Shown: positions 52,173-63,300, numbered from the stretch's first letter. The stretch: 64,000 nt of DNA from Doryteuthis pealeii (GCA_023376005.1 CM042145.1:61521228-61585227), one strand, 5' to 3'. Translations and numbers: made by a program. The notes: generated from the letters alone by a model not told the origin.

Positions 52173-52490
52173 AAATAAATAAGGACACTTGTTAATTGTT
52201 ACTTTTTAGGGGTAAAAAAGAAAATAAATTAATATTTTTTATCACTTTAATCCAACAATCAATTAAGAAAAACAAGCCATTAGGAACTGAATTTAAGTTT
52301 TTGTCATATGTACAAAACAGTTTTTGAAAGATAGAATTATATTTCAAAACACTCAAAAGTTAAGGATTACATTTTTTATTCTATAAAGTATTTTCCTCTT
52401 ATTCTCTCTCTTACCCACTCACTAACCGGTGTTAACATTTTTTTAGTCCGGTCATGGACAGGGTACTTTTGCTAGTGTGTGTATTTATGT
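52173..52490. other. Unassigned AT-rich spacer
   Basis: Nothing recognised. Confidence 0.55.
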
Positions 52491-52562
52491 ATATATATAT
52501 ATATATATATATGATGTGGCATTAAATAACCCACGCCATTGAACAAAATAACCAAACCGAAA
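52491..52562 (+). mobile_element. (TA)n and X-type 3' tail fragment
   Basis: TA run to about 52513, then GTGGCATTAAATAACCCACG and CAAAATAACCAAACCG. Confidence 0.7.
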
Positions 52563-53124
52563 TATTAAATAACTACGTTTCGCTTCGTTACTGAACAAGA
52601 TGTTTGTACACGCCAAATAATTTTGCAAAGTAGTTTTTGTTTTGCTTTGTTTTTTTTTTTTTGTTTTTTTTTTTTTTTTGGGGGGGGGTTGTTTTTTGTT
52701 GGGTTTTTTGTGGGGGGGGTAGTATACTGTTTCTTAGATACATAGCGATTTTTAAATGTATTTTAGTTTTTGATATAGCAGAAATAGTGATAAACGTGTG
52801 AATATTCTGTACTTGTATTGAATATTCATTATTCTCTATTCATGATATCACAAAAACCTGCTACCAGAGAGAAAAGGAAGTCTTTTTTTAAGCTGTGTGT
52901 GTTTTTGGAAAGCGGCAAATGTCTTTTCTTATGTTGAATAAGGCAAACAAAACACAGGGTCCATTATCTTACATTTTATGCATCAATTTCTTTAAGCATA
53001 GAATTTTTTTAAAATTCAATTTCTAAACCATTTAATATTGCGAATGTGCTGAACAGTCTACGTGGGAGGCTTAGCATTTACTCACGAAATTTATTAAAAT
53101 ATACATAGCAACATAAAGATCGTT
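52563..53124. other. Unassigned spacer with long T/G tract
   Basis: 52635-52725 is nearly all T and G. No element recognised. Confidence 0.55.
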
Positions 53125-53670
53125 TGGTTGGTTGGGTTTTACGGTATGTCAACCCTTTTGGGGTTATTTTATACCGAAGAAGTTTGTTTGTTTTCATTCT
53201 TGGCTTAAACACTTCTTTTAAACTCAGTTTTTTTTATTAAATCCATGTTATGGTCCTATCACTCCGGGTCAGAGTGGACCTGAGAGTAAGGGTCACGAAC
53301 CTTTAAATTCCCCAAAGTTCATAGAGGCTCCGGAATTGGAACCTCACTCAGTTTAACGTCATACCCAGTACGTTAAGACCCTCAGCCACCGCCTTCTTGC
53401 ACATATTATTAAAAGGGTTGGGACAATCATACCTTTGCTAGGGCTTGACGGGAACCAGCCGATTGATCGGAAGGGGGTTCTCCGACTACCTATCTAGTTG
53501 AGCCAAAGTAAAGTGTTGCAAGTCATCGATTGCTCAGCCATCGGTTTCCATTCTTAAGCATCACGGGTCGCCACCCACGACCAACAGGTGGTTCCATTGG
53601 GGGGGGGTCTTACCCATCTGCAGAGGTGCACTCGGTGTATTGTAAAACCCCAGCCAACAGGTCGGGCATC
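53125..53670 (-). mobile_element. X retroposon, full length
   Basis: TTTGGTTGGTTGGGTTTTAC to CCCCAGCCAACAGGTCGG. Flanks CATAAAGATC (53113) and CATAAAGGAA (53671) suggest a decayed target-site duplication. Confidence 0.9.
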
Positions 53671-53906
53671 ATAAAGGAACAAAATAAGAGTAACATACTT
53701 CCTGCGAAATCCCCACTTTACAATGACCTTGTGTCATATTCCAGAAGCGTTTGGATGGGGATAAATACCCAACTTTATAGCGCAAAGAATTCATGTGCTC
53801 ACTCAAAAATTTAAAATTTTTCTCTCCTGATAAACTTTGTAAACCAACGTTAATTTTATTATACAAAAACAATACTTAAATACATGAGTATCTGAGTGCT
53901 ATGAAA

Positions 53907-54338
53907 TCTATATATCAATAGTCGTGTTCCTTAAAAGTACGGCCGTTATAATCTTACAACACCTGGTTAAAAATGAGACCGTTCAAATTGAAATACAAAA
54001 ATAGAAATCCTGATTATCTGTTGTTGTTTATCGGCCGAATTATCTTTTATGGTTGTCATCAGCTCAGATTAATAATGGGCCATTCCCTTTTTATTATAAG
54101 GGAAGAAAAGAACATGCTACACAGAAAAAAAAGATGTGGAAATATAGAAAAGGGGTGAGCGCGCGTAAGCGATAAAGGCTCAATCGAACAATGAAAAGAA
54201 GGAAAGAAAAAAGTGAGAGATAAATCAAGATTATTATACTTTTTACATATTGTACTATTTTGTCATGGCTCACAAGTTAACATATCAAATGTTGTAATGA
54301 TTGAATTATCATACTGTGGTATATCCACAGGTCCTGGT
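53907..54338 (+). mobile_element. Helitron-like element HelB
   Basis: A|TCTATATATCAATAGTCG, GTTCCTTAAAAGTACGGCC ... hairpin CTGTGGTATATCCACAG, GTCCTG, then a mutated end (GTAA for CTAG). Confidence 0.88.
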
Positions 54339-54526
54339 AATTTTCAATCATTTCTGGTTCATTTGATCATTTTGTTAGTTTTTTTATTGTCCAAAGTTTT
54401 CGAGTAACGAAACATTTTCCTTTTCATTTCTGGATATATATAGTGACAGAATATTTTATACATTTCTTTCTTTGCATTTCATGATTCACACTATTTTAGA
54501 CATACTACTTTTTGCATCCACCTCCC

Positions 54527-54557
<31 letters not shown>

Positions 54558-55801
54558 CTTCAAAGATGTCTGCAGGAGAGACATGGGGATATGCCACATT
54601 AACACAAACACGTGAGAGGTAGATGTAGAAAATCATTCGACCTGGCGCCTCAATGTTAAACAAGGCACGAAGAGGAGTGAGGCGGAGAGGAGAGTAGCTT
54701 CCACAGCAATGAGAGCCAGAAGAAATGATAGAAAACAGAAGCCTCAGCAATAATCACTGTGTGTAGTCAGTACACCTGACTGTCACTCAAAATTTGGACT
54801 GCGCAGATGAATATATTTTTTGGACACTACGCAATCGTCGAAAGGTGCAAACCAACCAACTTTTTATCATAATTCTCATTTTTCTTCCATCTCCTCATCT
54901 TTCTCTTCCTCTTCTTTCTCTTTTCGTTTTCCTCTTTCTCATCATCTACTGTTATAATCTTCACAATCACATAAATATATAAATGTATTAATTCATCTGC
55001 CGGTTGCATCAGCAACCAAATATCTTAGAGAAATGTTCCGATCGACCAAAAGAAAGACACATTTGGTTGTCACTTCCCATTTTGGTAAGCATTTTTTTCT
55101 TTTATGTTTTTTGGTCTATCTATTAGAAAATTACAAAAAAAGATGAAAAATAGAATCTCTTTCTTTTACTGTCTTTATAGCATCCGTAGCAAATGTCTTC
55201 CTATTAATAATGTAAAAAGCATTTTCCGTTATGGCTCGACTTCTCTTGATAATAAAATAGACAAAGTTGAGCCGATTTCCAAAAATGTCTCACCCTGTAC
55301 CTCTACAAGCAAATAGTATCAGAAGAGCATTGGAAGAGTGGCCAGAAAATGACGAGGGCATAAAATTAGTCATTGACCTAGGTACCTTTTTGATATATAG
55401 TATCTATCCAATATTAATAATTTATACACAATGGTTTCAACTATTTCTAGTTAAAAATCGTTTGCTTCATACTTGTTAACCTTTCCAGCAACTTTTTTTT
55501 TTTTTTTTACATCAAACAATGGTCTCGATCAGTTAGTCTAAATTATTTCGTGGTTCGTTTCATTACCGTACAAGGTTTTGATTCCAAGCAGGATTTGAAC
55601 TCGCATTTCTAAATACCAAAAAGGTTATGAACATTTACATAACAAAGAGCATTAAAAGCAGAAAAGATTATTAAAACTTATTGTTGATTTAAGTTTAAAA
55701 GTCGTGGATGGGTTAACGTCTCACCGGTTCCATTCTCCTATGCTGTTAACCCAGTTTATTCATGTCTTCTTCCAGCAAGACCCTAAGTATTAAGTAGTTT
55801 G
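54339..55801. other. Unassigned spacer, includes (ATT)n and a repeat shared with 63325-63435
   Basis: (ATT)n at 54533-54556 next to a GC-richer patch (54560-54780) that could be a LINE 3' end but shows no readable motif. 55630-55765 (GCATTAAAAGC.G.AAA, GGGTTAACG.CTCACCGGTTCC) recurs at 63325-63435. T run at 55491-55508. Confidence 0.45.
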
Positions 55802-56020
55802 GTCTGCTGGAATTTACGGCATTTCAAACGTGTTGGGTTATTCTATACATTATTCTATTGATGCTTGATGGGTATTCACTTTTTAACTCAATTTTTTATA
55901 CATGTTCTTAAAGTCCTTTTTTCTACTTAACCCATAGATGGGACCCTAACACTTACTACCACTCCGGATCAGTGAACCAGGAATCAATGGGTACTCCATA
56001 TTTCCCAGAGCTCCAGAATT
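55802..56020 (-). mobile_element. X fragment (1 of 3 in inverted series)
   Basis: CTGGAATTTACGGCATTTCA to CCCAGAGCTCCAGAATTGG. Confidence 0.85.
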
Positions 56021-56021
56021 G

Positions 56022-56325
56022 GCCCGCCCTGTCGGTGGGGCGTTAGAATGCACTGACTGCACCTCTGTAGGGGGGTAAAACTCCCCCAATAGGTCCACCT
56101 GTTGGCCGTGGGTGGCGACCCGTGATGCTTAAGGATATAACCTAGGTGGTTGAGCAGTCCATGACATGTAATACTCCACTTTGGCCCTTTCTTGGGCTAG
56201 ACAGGCCCCCCGATCAATCGGCCGACCACGCCCTAGCACCAATATGAATACCCCAACTCTATTGCCCTTATAGCAACCCCCTACTCTTTTAATCATATGG
56301 GTGCTAGAAGGCGGTGGCTGAGGGT
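56022..56325 (+). mobile_element. X 5' half (2 of 3)
   Basis: CCCGCCCTGTCGGTGGGGCG to GCTAGAAGGCGGTGGCTGAGG; starts at the exact X head. Confidence 0.9.
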
Positions 56326-56873
56326 TTGTTTTGTTTTACGGCATATCAACCTCAGAATAAATTCATTCTTAATGGATAATACAATTTTGTTTATCAACTC
56401 ATGTTTTTCTATTTAACCATAGATGGGACCCTAACAGGTACTACCACTCCGGGTCTGAGTGGACCAGGGAGCAATGGTGATGAAGGGGTGCTCCACATTC
56501 CCCAAACCTCCAAAACTGGAACCTCACCATCAGATAGAGTTTAACGTCATTCCCAGGACATGTAGACCCTCAGCCACCGCCTTCTAACACCCATATGATA
56601 AAAAGGGGTTGGGGCCTGCCTTAAAGGCAATAGGGTTGAGGCAATCATATAGGTGCTAGGGCTTGACGTGACCAGCCGATTGATCGGAGGAGGCCTCTCC
56701 GACCGACCATCTAGTCTAAGTAGTGTTGCAAGTCATTCGCTGCTCATCCACCAAGACTCCGTCCTTAAGCATCACGGGTCGCCACCCACGGCCAACAGGT
56801 GGCCACATTGTAGAGGAATAAGACCCCTCCCAGAGGTGCAGTTGGCGTATTCTACAGCCCCAGTCGACAGTGT
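56326..56873 (-). mobile_element. X retroposon, full length (3 of 3)
   Basis: TTTGTTTTGTTTTACGGCAT to CCCCAGTCGACAGTGTGG. The 3' tail lacks most of the GGGTCATTTAATGCCG block. It inserted into or next to copy 2 at GAGGG. Confidence 0.9.
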
Positions 56874-57338
56874 GGATTCATGCCTTCTCCAAGTAACTGT
56901 AAAATAGCAATACATTCTCTCTTTTAGACTTGTTGCTCTCTAGATCGATTGACAAACTTTTAATTTAAAACCAAAACTACAGCCATTTCAAATTCCCTTG
57001 GGAAATGTAGAAATTAACTCTTCTGTCGTAACTGTTTTTGCTATTTACCCAAGCGTCTCGTTTTTGTTAATTAGATAATTAAGTAGGCTGGGTGCTTGCA
57101 ACTCCACCGTCGTAAAACCTACTTGCTACACAGCGACATTACTGACAAGGTCAGACTATTCCTGTAGACTCTCTGGGGGTTGGGGACATAAGAACTAAAG
57201 GTTATCTGGTGTATAGCACATTTGGTAGTCGTGTGGAAGACCCTCCCCTAGCAAGTGGCACTGAAGCAGCTCCGCAAAATCTAAGATGAACTGGGTTTTT
57301 TTATCTGCTATAAGAGAAAAATGCGTCAAATGGCTGAT
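56874..57338. other. Unassigned; GC-richer patch 57085-57285
   Basis: GCAACTCCACCGTCGTAAAA ... GGAAGACCCTCCCCTAGCAA. It abuts an LTR and may belong to the internal region of that element, but no protein motif is readable. Confidence 0.4.
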
Positions 57339-57776
57339 TGTTGTATACCTCTTTCTTACTTCTATTCTTCTTCTAGGTCATCTTTTCTATCTTAGGTCTT
57401 CTAGTGTCTCTTCTAGCGTCTGGACTTCGTTTGGGGACTTCGTGTCTGGTCTTCCATTGGGGATTTCTCTTTATCAGAAGCCCTGTGTCATTGGTAGTTT
57501 TTAGATAATAATAACAAAACTTCGATTTAACGTAGATCATATTTTATTCTGAAATCTCCACCAGACTACCTGCGCAGATGAGTCGACTGCGTGCATAACA
57601 CTACTTACCACCGTGGTGGCTTTTGTTCGACTGACTAAACATCTATTTCTAATCTAAACCGGAAGAGGTCCTCTCCACCGATTCTCACGGTATCCACCAG
57701 AAAGGATCAGGATGAGGTCAAGCCTTGTCACTCATCCTTCAAGGCCGTGGGCTGCAACTTATAACAACCATTTTGA
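57339..57776 (-). mobile_element. LTR related to the 61525-62035 LTR
   Basis: Minus strand TGTTATAAGTTGCAGCCC ... GTATACAACA. Shares with 61525-62035: AATCGAAG, TTGTTATTATTA, AATGACA..GGCTTCTGATAA, GACCAGACACG. Ends are inferred; no target-site duplication found. Confidence 0.6.
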
Positions 57777-57887
57777 TTTCTACACTACTGTACACAAATA
57801 TTAAGAATCTAATAATTATGTAACATGATTAAGTTGTAAAACCTCACCCACGAGTGCAAAACCACTGAAGCCAACTCTGATATACTG

Positions 57888-58442
57888 GTTTGGTTTGGTT
57901 TATGGCATATCAACCTCGGTGGGTCATTTAATGCCGACAAAGTTTTGGAATAAATTCATTTTTAATGGATGCTCAGTTCTTTTTATAAATACATTTTTCT
58001 ATTTAACCCATAGATGGAACCCTAACAGGTACTACCACTCCGGGTTAGGGTGGAACAGGGAGCAATTGTGATGAAAAGGTGCTCCACATTCCCCAGACCT
58101 CCAGAACTGGAACCTCACCATCAGATAGTTTAACGTCATTTCCAGGACATGTAGACCCCCAGCCACCGCCTTCTAAGACATATATGACAAAAAGGGTTAG
58201 GGCAATCATATAGGTGCTAGGGCTTGACATGACAAGCCGAATGATCGGAGGGGGCCTCTCAGACCGCCCGTCTAGCCCAAGAAAGGGCCAAAGTGGAGTT
58301 TTGCAAGTCATTGGACTGCTCATCCACCTGGGTTCTATCTTTCACGGGTTGCCACCCACGGTCAACAGGTGGCCCCATTTGGGGGAGTCTTACCCCTCTG
58401 CAGAGGGGCAGTCGGTACATTCTAACGCCCCACCAACAGGGT
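57888..58442 (-). mobile_element. X retroposon, full length
   Basis: TTTGGTTTATGGCATATCAA to CGCCCCACCAACAGGGTGG. Confidence 0.9.
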
Positions 58443-58705
58443 GGAAGGGCAATAGGATTGGGATAATCATATAGGTCGTAAGGCTAGACGTTACCAGCCG
58501 ATTGATCGGAGGGGGCCTCTCCGAACTCCCCTCTAGCCCAACTAAAGGTCAAAATGGAGTGTTGCATGTCAAGGACTGCTCATCCACCAAGACCCTGTCC
58601 TTAAGCATCACCGATCGCCACCCACGGCCAAGAGGTGGCCCCATTGTGGGGGGGGAGTCTTATCCCCTTCCAGAAGTGTAGTCGGTGTATTCTAAAGCCC
58701 CATCC
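58443..58705 (-). mobile_element. X 5' half, tandem to the previous copy
   Basis: GGGCAATAGGATTGGGATAA to TGTATTCTAAAGCCCCATCC, joined in the same orientation directly to the head of 57888-58442. Confidence 0.88.
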
Positions 58706-59083
58706 TACTTTCAAAAAGGTCCCTAACCAAGGGAAGGTGTGATGAGCTGTGACGTAGCTGTTTTAATTTTTGACCGGTGGTGGGAGCGGTGGACCACTGG
58801 TCGAAGGTGTGCGAGCCCATAAATGCCTGCCTCTCCCACCACTTTGAATTGCCACGGCATGGGTGATTCTTGAGATTTTCAAGAACAAATTTTGATAGAG
58901 CAGTACAAATAATTCCATCGATAACTTGTTTTTAGTCGGTTTGTTTATATATCACTAAGGGATTAACAACATCCTAAACGATCATCCCATTGTTTGGAAA
59001 TCTATTATTCTGCCCAGAATAAAAAATAAAATAAAATGATTCACTTTATTCTAAACTTCAGTAAATTTGAAACGTATTTATCG

Positions 59084-59122
<39 letters not shown>

Positions 59123-59547
59123 GCCCCCTCTCCCTCTCTCCTCTCTTTTCCTCTCTTTTTTTTTTTGCTTTCTCTCTCTCTCTCAAATCTTAAGATTTTT
59201 TTCCCGATGTTTACAAAATTATCCCTGCATCCTTCGATTCTTTAAAAGGTTCCTCCTGATCAAAGAATTCAATCATTCTATGATTTCCTTTCTTAATTCC
59301 ATGGAGAGATGAAAAGTGAAATTAATATTTACTGAGTTCATCACTTTTTAGTTAGACTTCCAAGTTTCCATTATCCTCATTTCTCACATTTGATCTTCGG
59401 ACCAGTGCTAATTGTTCTTACATAATTTTATGACTTTCAATCTTTACAAATTTTTAATACAGACTTTCCTTATTTGATCAAAAATTTTTTTTTTTTTTAA
59501 TTAAAAAAATAACCACTAGCGTAAACATGTCAACAATAGTATAGTTA
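58706..59547. other. Unassigned spacer with CT tract
   Basis: 58740-58860 is GC-richer (GGTGGGAGCGGTGGACCAC). Pyrimidine tract at 59084-59184 gives the two short S/L-rich ORFs. T run near 59487. Confidence 0.5.
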
Positions 59548-59778
59548 GCTGGTTGGTTTTACGGCATGTCAACCCTTGTTGGGTTATCCTATGCCGAAGA
59601 ATGTTTATCATATATATCTTATTCATTCTTGTCGCGTTTTTTTTTTTTTTTTCAAACTCAATTTTTTAAACATTTTTAAACACATTTTTAATACTCAGTT
59701 TTTATCTATTCAATCCATAGATGGGACCCCAAGAGACACCATCACTCCGGGTCCGGGTGGACCTAGGAGCAATGATGA
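59548..59778 (-). mobile_element. X 3' part
   Basis: GCTGGTTGGTTTTACGGCAT to GGACCTAGGAGCAATGATGA, stopping where a LINE relic begins. Confidence 0.85.
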
Positions 59779-59793
59779 TATCAACTACAGTAT

Positions 59794-59901
59794 ATACCAC
59801 CCGGTGTTCCTGAGGGATCAGCAGTGGGATCTTTATTGTTTTTAATATCTATATATTATTTACCTAATGATATTACCATTAGCAAATTGTTCTATTTCTG
59901 A
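59794..59901 (+). pseudogene. LINE reverse transcriptase relic (core motif)
   Basis: The frame reads IPPGVPEGSAVGSLLFLISI, YYLPNDITISKLFYF, stop. This corresponds to the conserved LINE RT block GVPQGSVLGPLLFxxYINDLP, with a Q-to-E change and the catalytic FADD block missing. Only 36 codons survive. It directly follows a truncated X copy, hinting at a shared insertion or recombination. Confidence 0.8.
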
Positions 59902-59951
59902 TTTGATGTTAAATTATTAAATATTGTTATATAGTCGTCTTATTGCATAGA

Positions 59952-60312
59952 GATGGTTTCGTTTTACGGCATATCAACCTCGTCGGATCATTTAATGCCG
60001 ACAAAGTTTTGAAATAAATTCATTCTCAATGGATACTCAGTTTTTTTATAAACAGATTTTTCTATTTAACCCATAGATGGAATCCCAACAGGTACTACCA
60101 CTCAGTAGATCAGGTAGCAATGGAGATGAAGGGGTTCTCCACATTCCTAAATAAGGGAATAAGTGGAGTGTTGCATGTCATGGACTGTTCATCCACCAGG
60201 ATTCCGTTCTCAAGGTTACCACTCACGACCAACAGGTAGCTCTATTCGGGGTGGGGGTCTTACCCCTCTGTAGAGATGCAGTCGGTGTATTCTAAAGCCC
60301 CAGCCGACAAGG
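59952..60312 (-). mobile_element. X retroposon with a large internal deletion
   Basis: GTTTCGTTTTACGGCATATC to CCCCAGCCGACAAGGGG. The middle (GTTTAACGTCATTCC ... CGATTGATCGG) is missing. Confidence 0.88.
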
Positions 60313-60313
60313 G

Positions 60314-60353
60314 GAATTATATTACCATGACCAGACAACTCGGCAAACACCAT
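60314..60353. repeat. 40-bp direct repeat, copy 1
   Basis: GAATTATATTACCATGACCA and GACAACTCGGCAAACACCAT, repeated at 60714-60753 with one mismatch. Confidence 0.95.
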
Positions 60354-60357
60354 TTGC

Positions 60358-60500
60358 GACTTCCGGAGCACTGGACAGCTGTTTCGACCTCCTTTGGTCT
60401 CATCAGCTGTGCATACCACAAACTCTGCCACTAGAGATTGAACCAGTGGACCACAGAGTAAAGAGCGGAGACTCTACACACTGGGCCACCAGCTCATGCA
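60358..60500 (-). repeat. tRNA-like SINE between 40-bp direct repeats
   Basis: Minus strand: GGTGGCCCAGTGTGTAGAGT (A-box-like), CACTGGTTCAATCTCTAG (B box), then GGTCGAAACAGCTGTCCAG. Confidence 0.6.
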
Positions 60501-60713
60501 ACAAACGGAGAATGCCAAGTCATCTAGTCAATGGTAATTCGAGCGCAGCCACTTAACCTGTATTTGCCGTGTATCCCATCGCAGGATTACAGAGGACAAG
60601 GTCACCTCCAGGACAACGACTTCCTAATTCGGGGCCCGAATCCACGGAACACAACCTAATGGGCAAGGGGTATATATTAAATTTCATAGAGGAATTTTAT
60701 ATAATTGATAATT

Positions 60714-60753
60714 GAATTATATTACCATGTCCAGACAACTCGGCAAACACCAT
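60714..60753. repeat. 40-bp direct repeat, copy 2
   Basis: See 60314-60353. A short TA run follows. Confidence 0.95.
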
Positions 60754-60769
60754 ATATATATATATATCT

Positions 60770-61206
60770 TATGAGAGGCACCCGTGGTTGTCTTATATTT
60801 AATTCTCTATTTCTTTAATTACTTATTTGTGAGTCTGTAGTTTAGACTTCATCTGTAGCTTGGCTGGAATTTTTTCGTTCTTCTGGGTATGACGGTCGAT
60901 TCTGTTTATCGGTCTAGATCTGCATTTCTTATCTGTTTTTCAGGTTCCGGGCGGTTTATTCATCTTAACATGGCTCTGTGTTGTTGATGATTAAACAACA
61001 CAAAAGTTCTTTTGTGAATTCAAATTTTATTAATTATTCTTAACCATAACCACGCGTGGTAGCCGAGCCAACTCGTCTTCATCATTCAACTGCCTAGCTC
61101 AAAATTCCTAAACTAAAAGACTTTTCACACTTCGCCTGGCAACAGGAAGTGAAGGTCAGCGCTAAGGTTATTAAATGTCTATCAAATCTAACCGTCCAGA
61201 TATGAA
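60770..61206. other. Unassigned spacer
   Basis: No recurrent element or coding sequence recognised. Confidence 0.5.
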
Positions 61207-62121
61207 TCTAATTATAATGGAGATTTGGTGTGCCTATAACCAGAATTACCTCACTGCTTATGTCCTCGAGAATTACGTAAGTTTATCAATGGGTATTTAA
61301 TTTATAGTCAAAAATCATTAATACATTAAATAATTCTTATTTATTAACGATGTCTACGAGTAGGATTTGCCTCAAAACCGCCCAAGCTATTAATGCGTTT
61401 AAAATCCTGCAGGAAATCACGGTGTTATTGATCCGATATTATTGTTTTATTCACCGACATATAAAATCAGTCCTATGAATGATTTTATATAGAAACCAAT
61501 TAAAATAAGTAATCTTTTTACATGTGTTACATATTAATTGGATCCCTATTACTTTTTAAGGTAGTATAGAAATCCTTATGGCGATCAGTACAGCTGATGG
61601 CCTTGAGAGTGAGTGACAATGCTTGACCTCACTCTCACCTTGCTTTCTGGGGATAGAATCGTGGGAACGGAACCCCGATAGAAAGCCCCCCTTCCGGTTT
61701 AAGGTGGGCAACTCAGTAGGCCAGTTGCAGAAGTCAGTTGCAGTAGTTAGTTGCAGTAAGTCAGTTGCAGAGTTAGAAGCTAGCAAGATGTGACTCTCAG
61801 CGCGCATTTGTCTGGTTCTGGGGATCCTGAATAAAATAACATCAAAGGTAAATCGAAGTCTTGTTGTTATTACTAAAAGCTAACAATGACAAGGCTTCTG
61901 ATAAGAAATGGTCCCCAGCAGAACCAGACACGGAATCCCCATACAAGAAGACCAGACGAAACCTGTAGAAGATATACCAGACCCTTAGAAGATAGAAGAC
62001 TAGACAGAGAAGAAAAGAAAAGGCGCTACGTAACACATGCGTTCTTATTTAATTTCGTTAGTCTCTCCAATATATTTCATTGCATTGAAACTTAAACATG
62101 TGCACTCCGGGCGTAAGTATT
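61207..62121 (+). mobile_element. HelA diverged subfamily, interrupted by an LTR
   Basis: A|TCTAATTATAATGGAG ... GTGCACTCCGGGCGTAAG (hairpin decayed, CTAG lost). Contains the LTR 61525-62035. Confidence 0.85.
61525..62035 (+). mobile_element. Apparent solo LTR (TGTTAC...GTAACA) with 4-bp TSD
   Basis: 511 bp with 6-bp inverted ends and CATG on both sides (61521-61524, 62036-62039). Removing it and one CATG restores the HelA sequence seen at 41450-41490. Includes four short AGTTGCAG-type repeats (61723-61773) and GAATAAAATAAC (AATAAA). TGGTCCCCAGCAGAACCAG near 61909 resembles a primer-binding site, so the unit could include some internal sequence. Confidence 0.8.
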
Positions 62122-62192
62122 TATGTTCAAATAAAATCGTTTTGATTTGAATTCAACATTAATGAGAGCATTTATCCCTTTCTCATAAAATA

Positions 62193-62291
62193 CTGTTGAC
62201 AGTTTTTGAGCCATTTCTTCACTACAGATTTCACTTCCTCGTCACTGGAATAATGTTTGCCTCTCAAACCCTCTTTCATGGGACCGAAGAG
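62193..62291 (-). pseudogene. mariner transposase C-terminal relic, inverted part
   Basis: Minus-strand frame: LFGPMKEGLRGKHYSSDEEV, KSVVKKWLKN. This is the segment after the catalytic core of mariner transposases (FGPLK..L.G..F.SDEEV...V..WL). It is joined back-to-back with the plus-strand relic at 62291. Confidence 0.88.
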
Positions 62292-62422
62292 ATGATAAAG
62301 TGAAATATGTAGTGAAGAAATGGCTCAAAGAACAGTGAACAGAATATTACGGGGCAGGGATACATGTTCTCATTCGAAGGTGGAACATTGCTATTGAGAG
62401 AAACGGTGAATATGTAGAGTAG
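62288..62422 (+). pseudogene. mariner transposase C-terminus
   Basis: Frame: DDKVKYVVKKWLKEQ, stop, TEYYGAGIHVLIRRWNIAIE, RNGEYVE, stop. Matches the mariner end (WL..Q...F...GI..L..RW..CI...GDYVE). The in-frame TGA shows inactivity. Overlaps in content with the minus-strand piece, so two copies meet as an inverted repeat. Confidence 0.88.
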
Positions 62423-62499
62423 GGATGTGGTCCACAGAAGACCAGCTTCATTTTGATGTATGATACATGTTTCTGTGTTCGTGATTATACCCGTCCTAA

Positions 62500-62531
62500 A
62501 CAAAATGGCATTACTTTTCGATTCACCCTTG
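62500..62531. mobile_element. mariner right terminal inverted repeat
   Basis: ACAAAATGGCATTACTTTTC and GATTCACCCTTG, followed by TA. The reverse (CAAGGGTGAATCGAAAAGTA) is a mariner-type terminus. Confidence 0.8.
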
Positions 62532-62532
62532 T

Positions 62533-63020
62533 ATACTAATAGCGGAGAGGAGGTGAAATTTTATATCTTGTTTTTATCACATTTGCAGTCACTTCGTACA
62601 ATTGCTTTTTCGGTCGAAATTGAGAGCAGAAAACTAAATTATATTTTTCGCGCTGATAATTACACCAACGCAACGACATTCATATTTTTGTATCTTTTTT
62701 TTTCTATCTTTCAGTTTGGCAACATTAATAATTGCTTCGATTTGGAATTATCGAACTGTTAGTAGAAATAACAGCGAATGAATTAAATATTGACAAATTT
62801 GAACTTGTTTATGTCTTATGCCATCGCCTTGGTTAATTCAAACTTCAACCTTCTGTATTGAACCTTTTTTTATTAGAATATGTTTGCTGCCAACTCTGAC
62901 CAAAACACTGAGATTTACAAGTAATTGAATAATCACTAGAAATCTAATATTAGTTCTTGTCAGAAGAAACAATTATTACATTGCAAAGTTTGAGTTTTTC
63001 GATATCGAAACATGTGAAGG
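62533..63020. other. Unassigned spacer
   Basis: No element recognised; the 100-codon ORF (62460-62762) crosses the mariner end and is not credible as a gene. Confidence 0.5.
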
Positions 63021-63060
63021 CGAGGGGTGTAAAATGGTTACCATCATAGGAAATCCACAC
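63021..63060 (+). repeat. SINE-T head fragment, interrupted
   Basis: GGCGAGGGGTGTAAAATGGT and TACCATCATAGGAAATCCA, the A-box half of SINE-T, broken by an X tail. Confidence 0.65.
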
Positions 63061-63061
63061 G

Positions 63062-63300
63062 GTTGGTTTTTTTTATGGCATATCAAAGCTCGGTGGGTCA
63101 TTTAATGCTCAAATGGTTGGTTTGGTTTGTTAGATTTTACGGCATGTCAACCCTTGTTGGGTTATTTTATGTCGAAGAGGTTTTGTTCTATTTATGCTTG
63201 ATGGGTATTTAATTTTTTTGAATATTTTTTAAAATTCATTTTTTTTTCTATTTAACCCATAGATGGGACCCAAGCAGGAACTACCGCTCCGTGTCAGTCA
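63062..63300 (-). mobile_element. X 3' tails in series, then X 3' part
   Basis: TTTTTATGGCATATCAAAGC (63068), then a second tail GTTAGATTTTACGGCATGTC (63128) and the start of the body (GATGGGACCCAAGCAGG). Confidence 0.85.

Noticed and set aside
54553..54780. LINE 3' end next to (ATT)n
   Set aside because: Position and composition suggest it, but no protein motif could be read in any frame, so it is left unassigned.
57286..57504. 72-codon hydrophobic ORF (possible signal peptide or membrane protein)
   Set aside because: It overlaps an LTR read in the other direction and has no supporting homology.
61556..62095. ORFs of 64-83 codons
   Set aside because: They fall within the solo LTR and are not conserved in the related LTR at 57339-57776.
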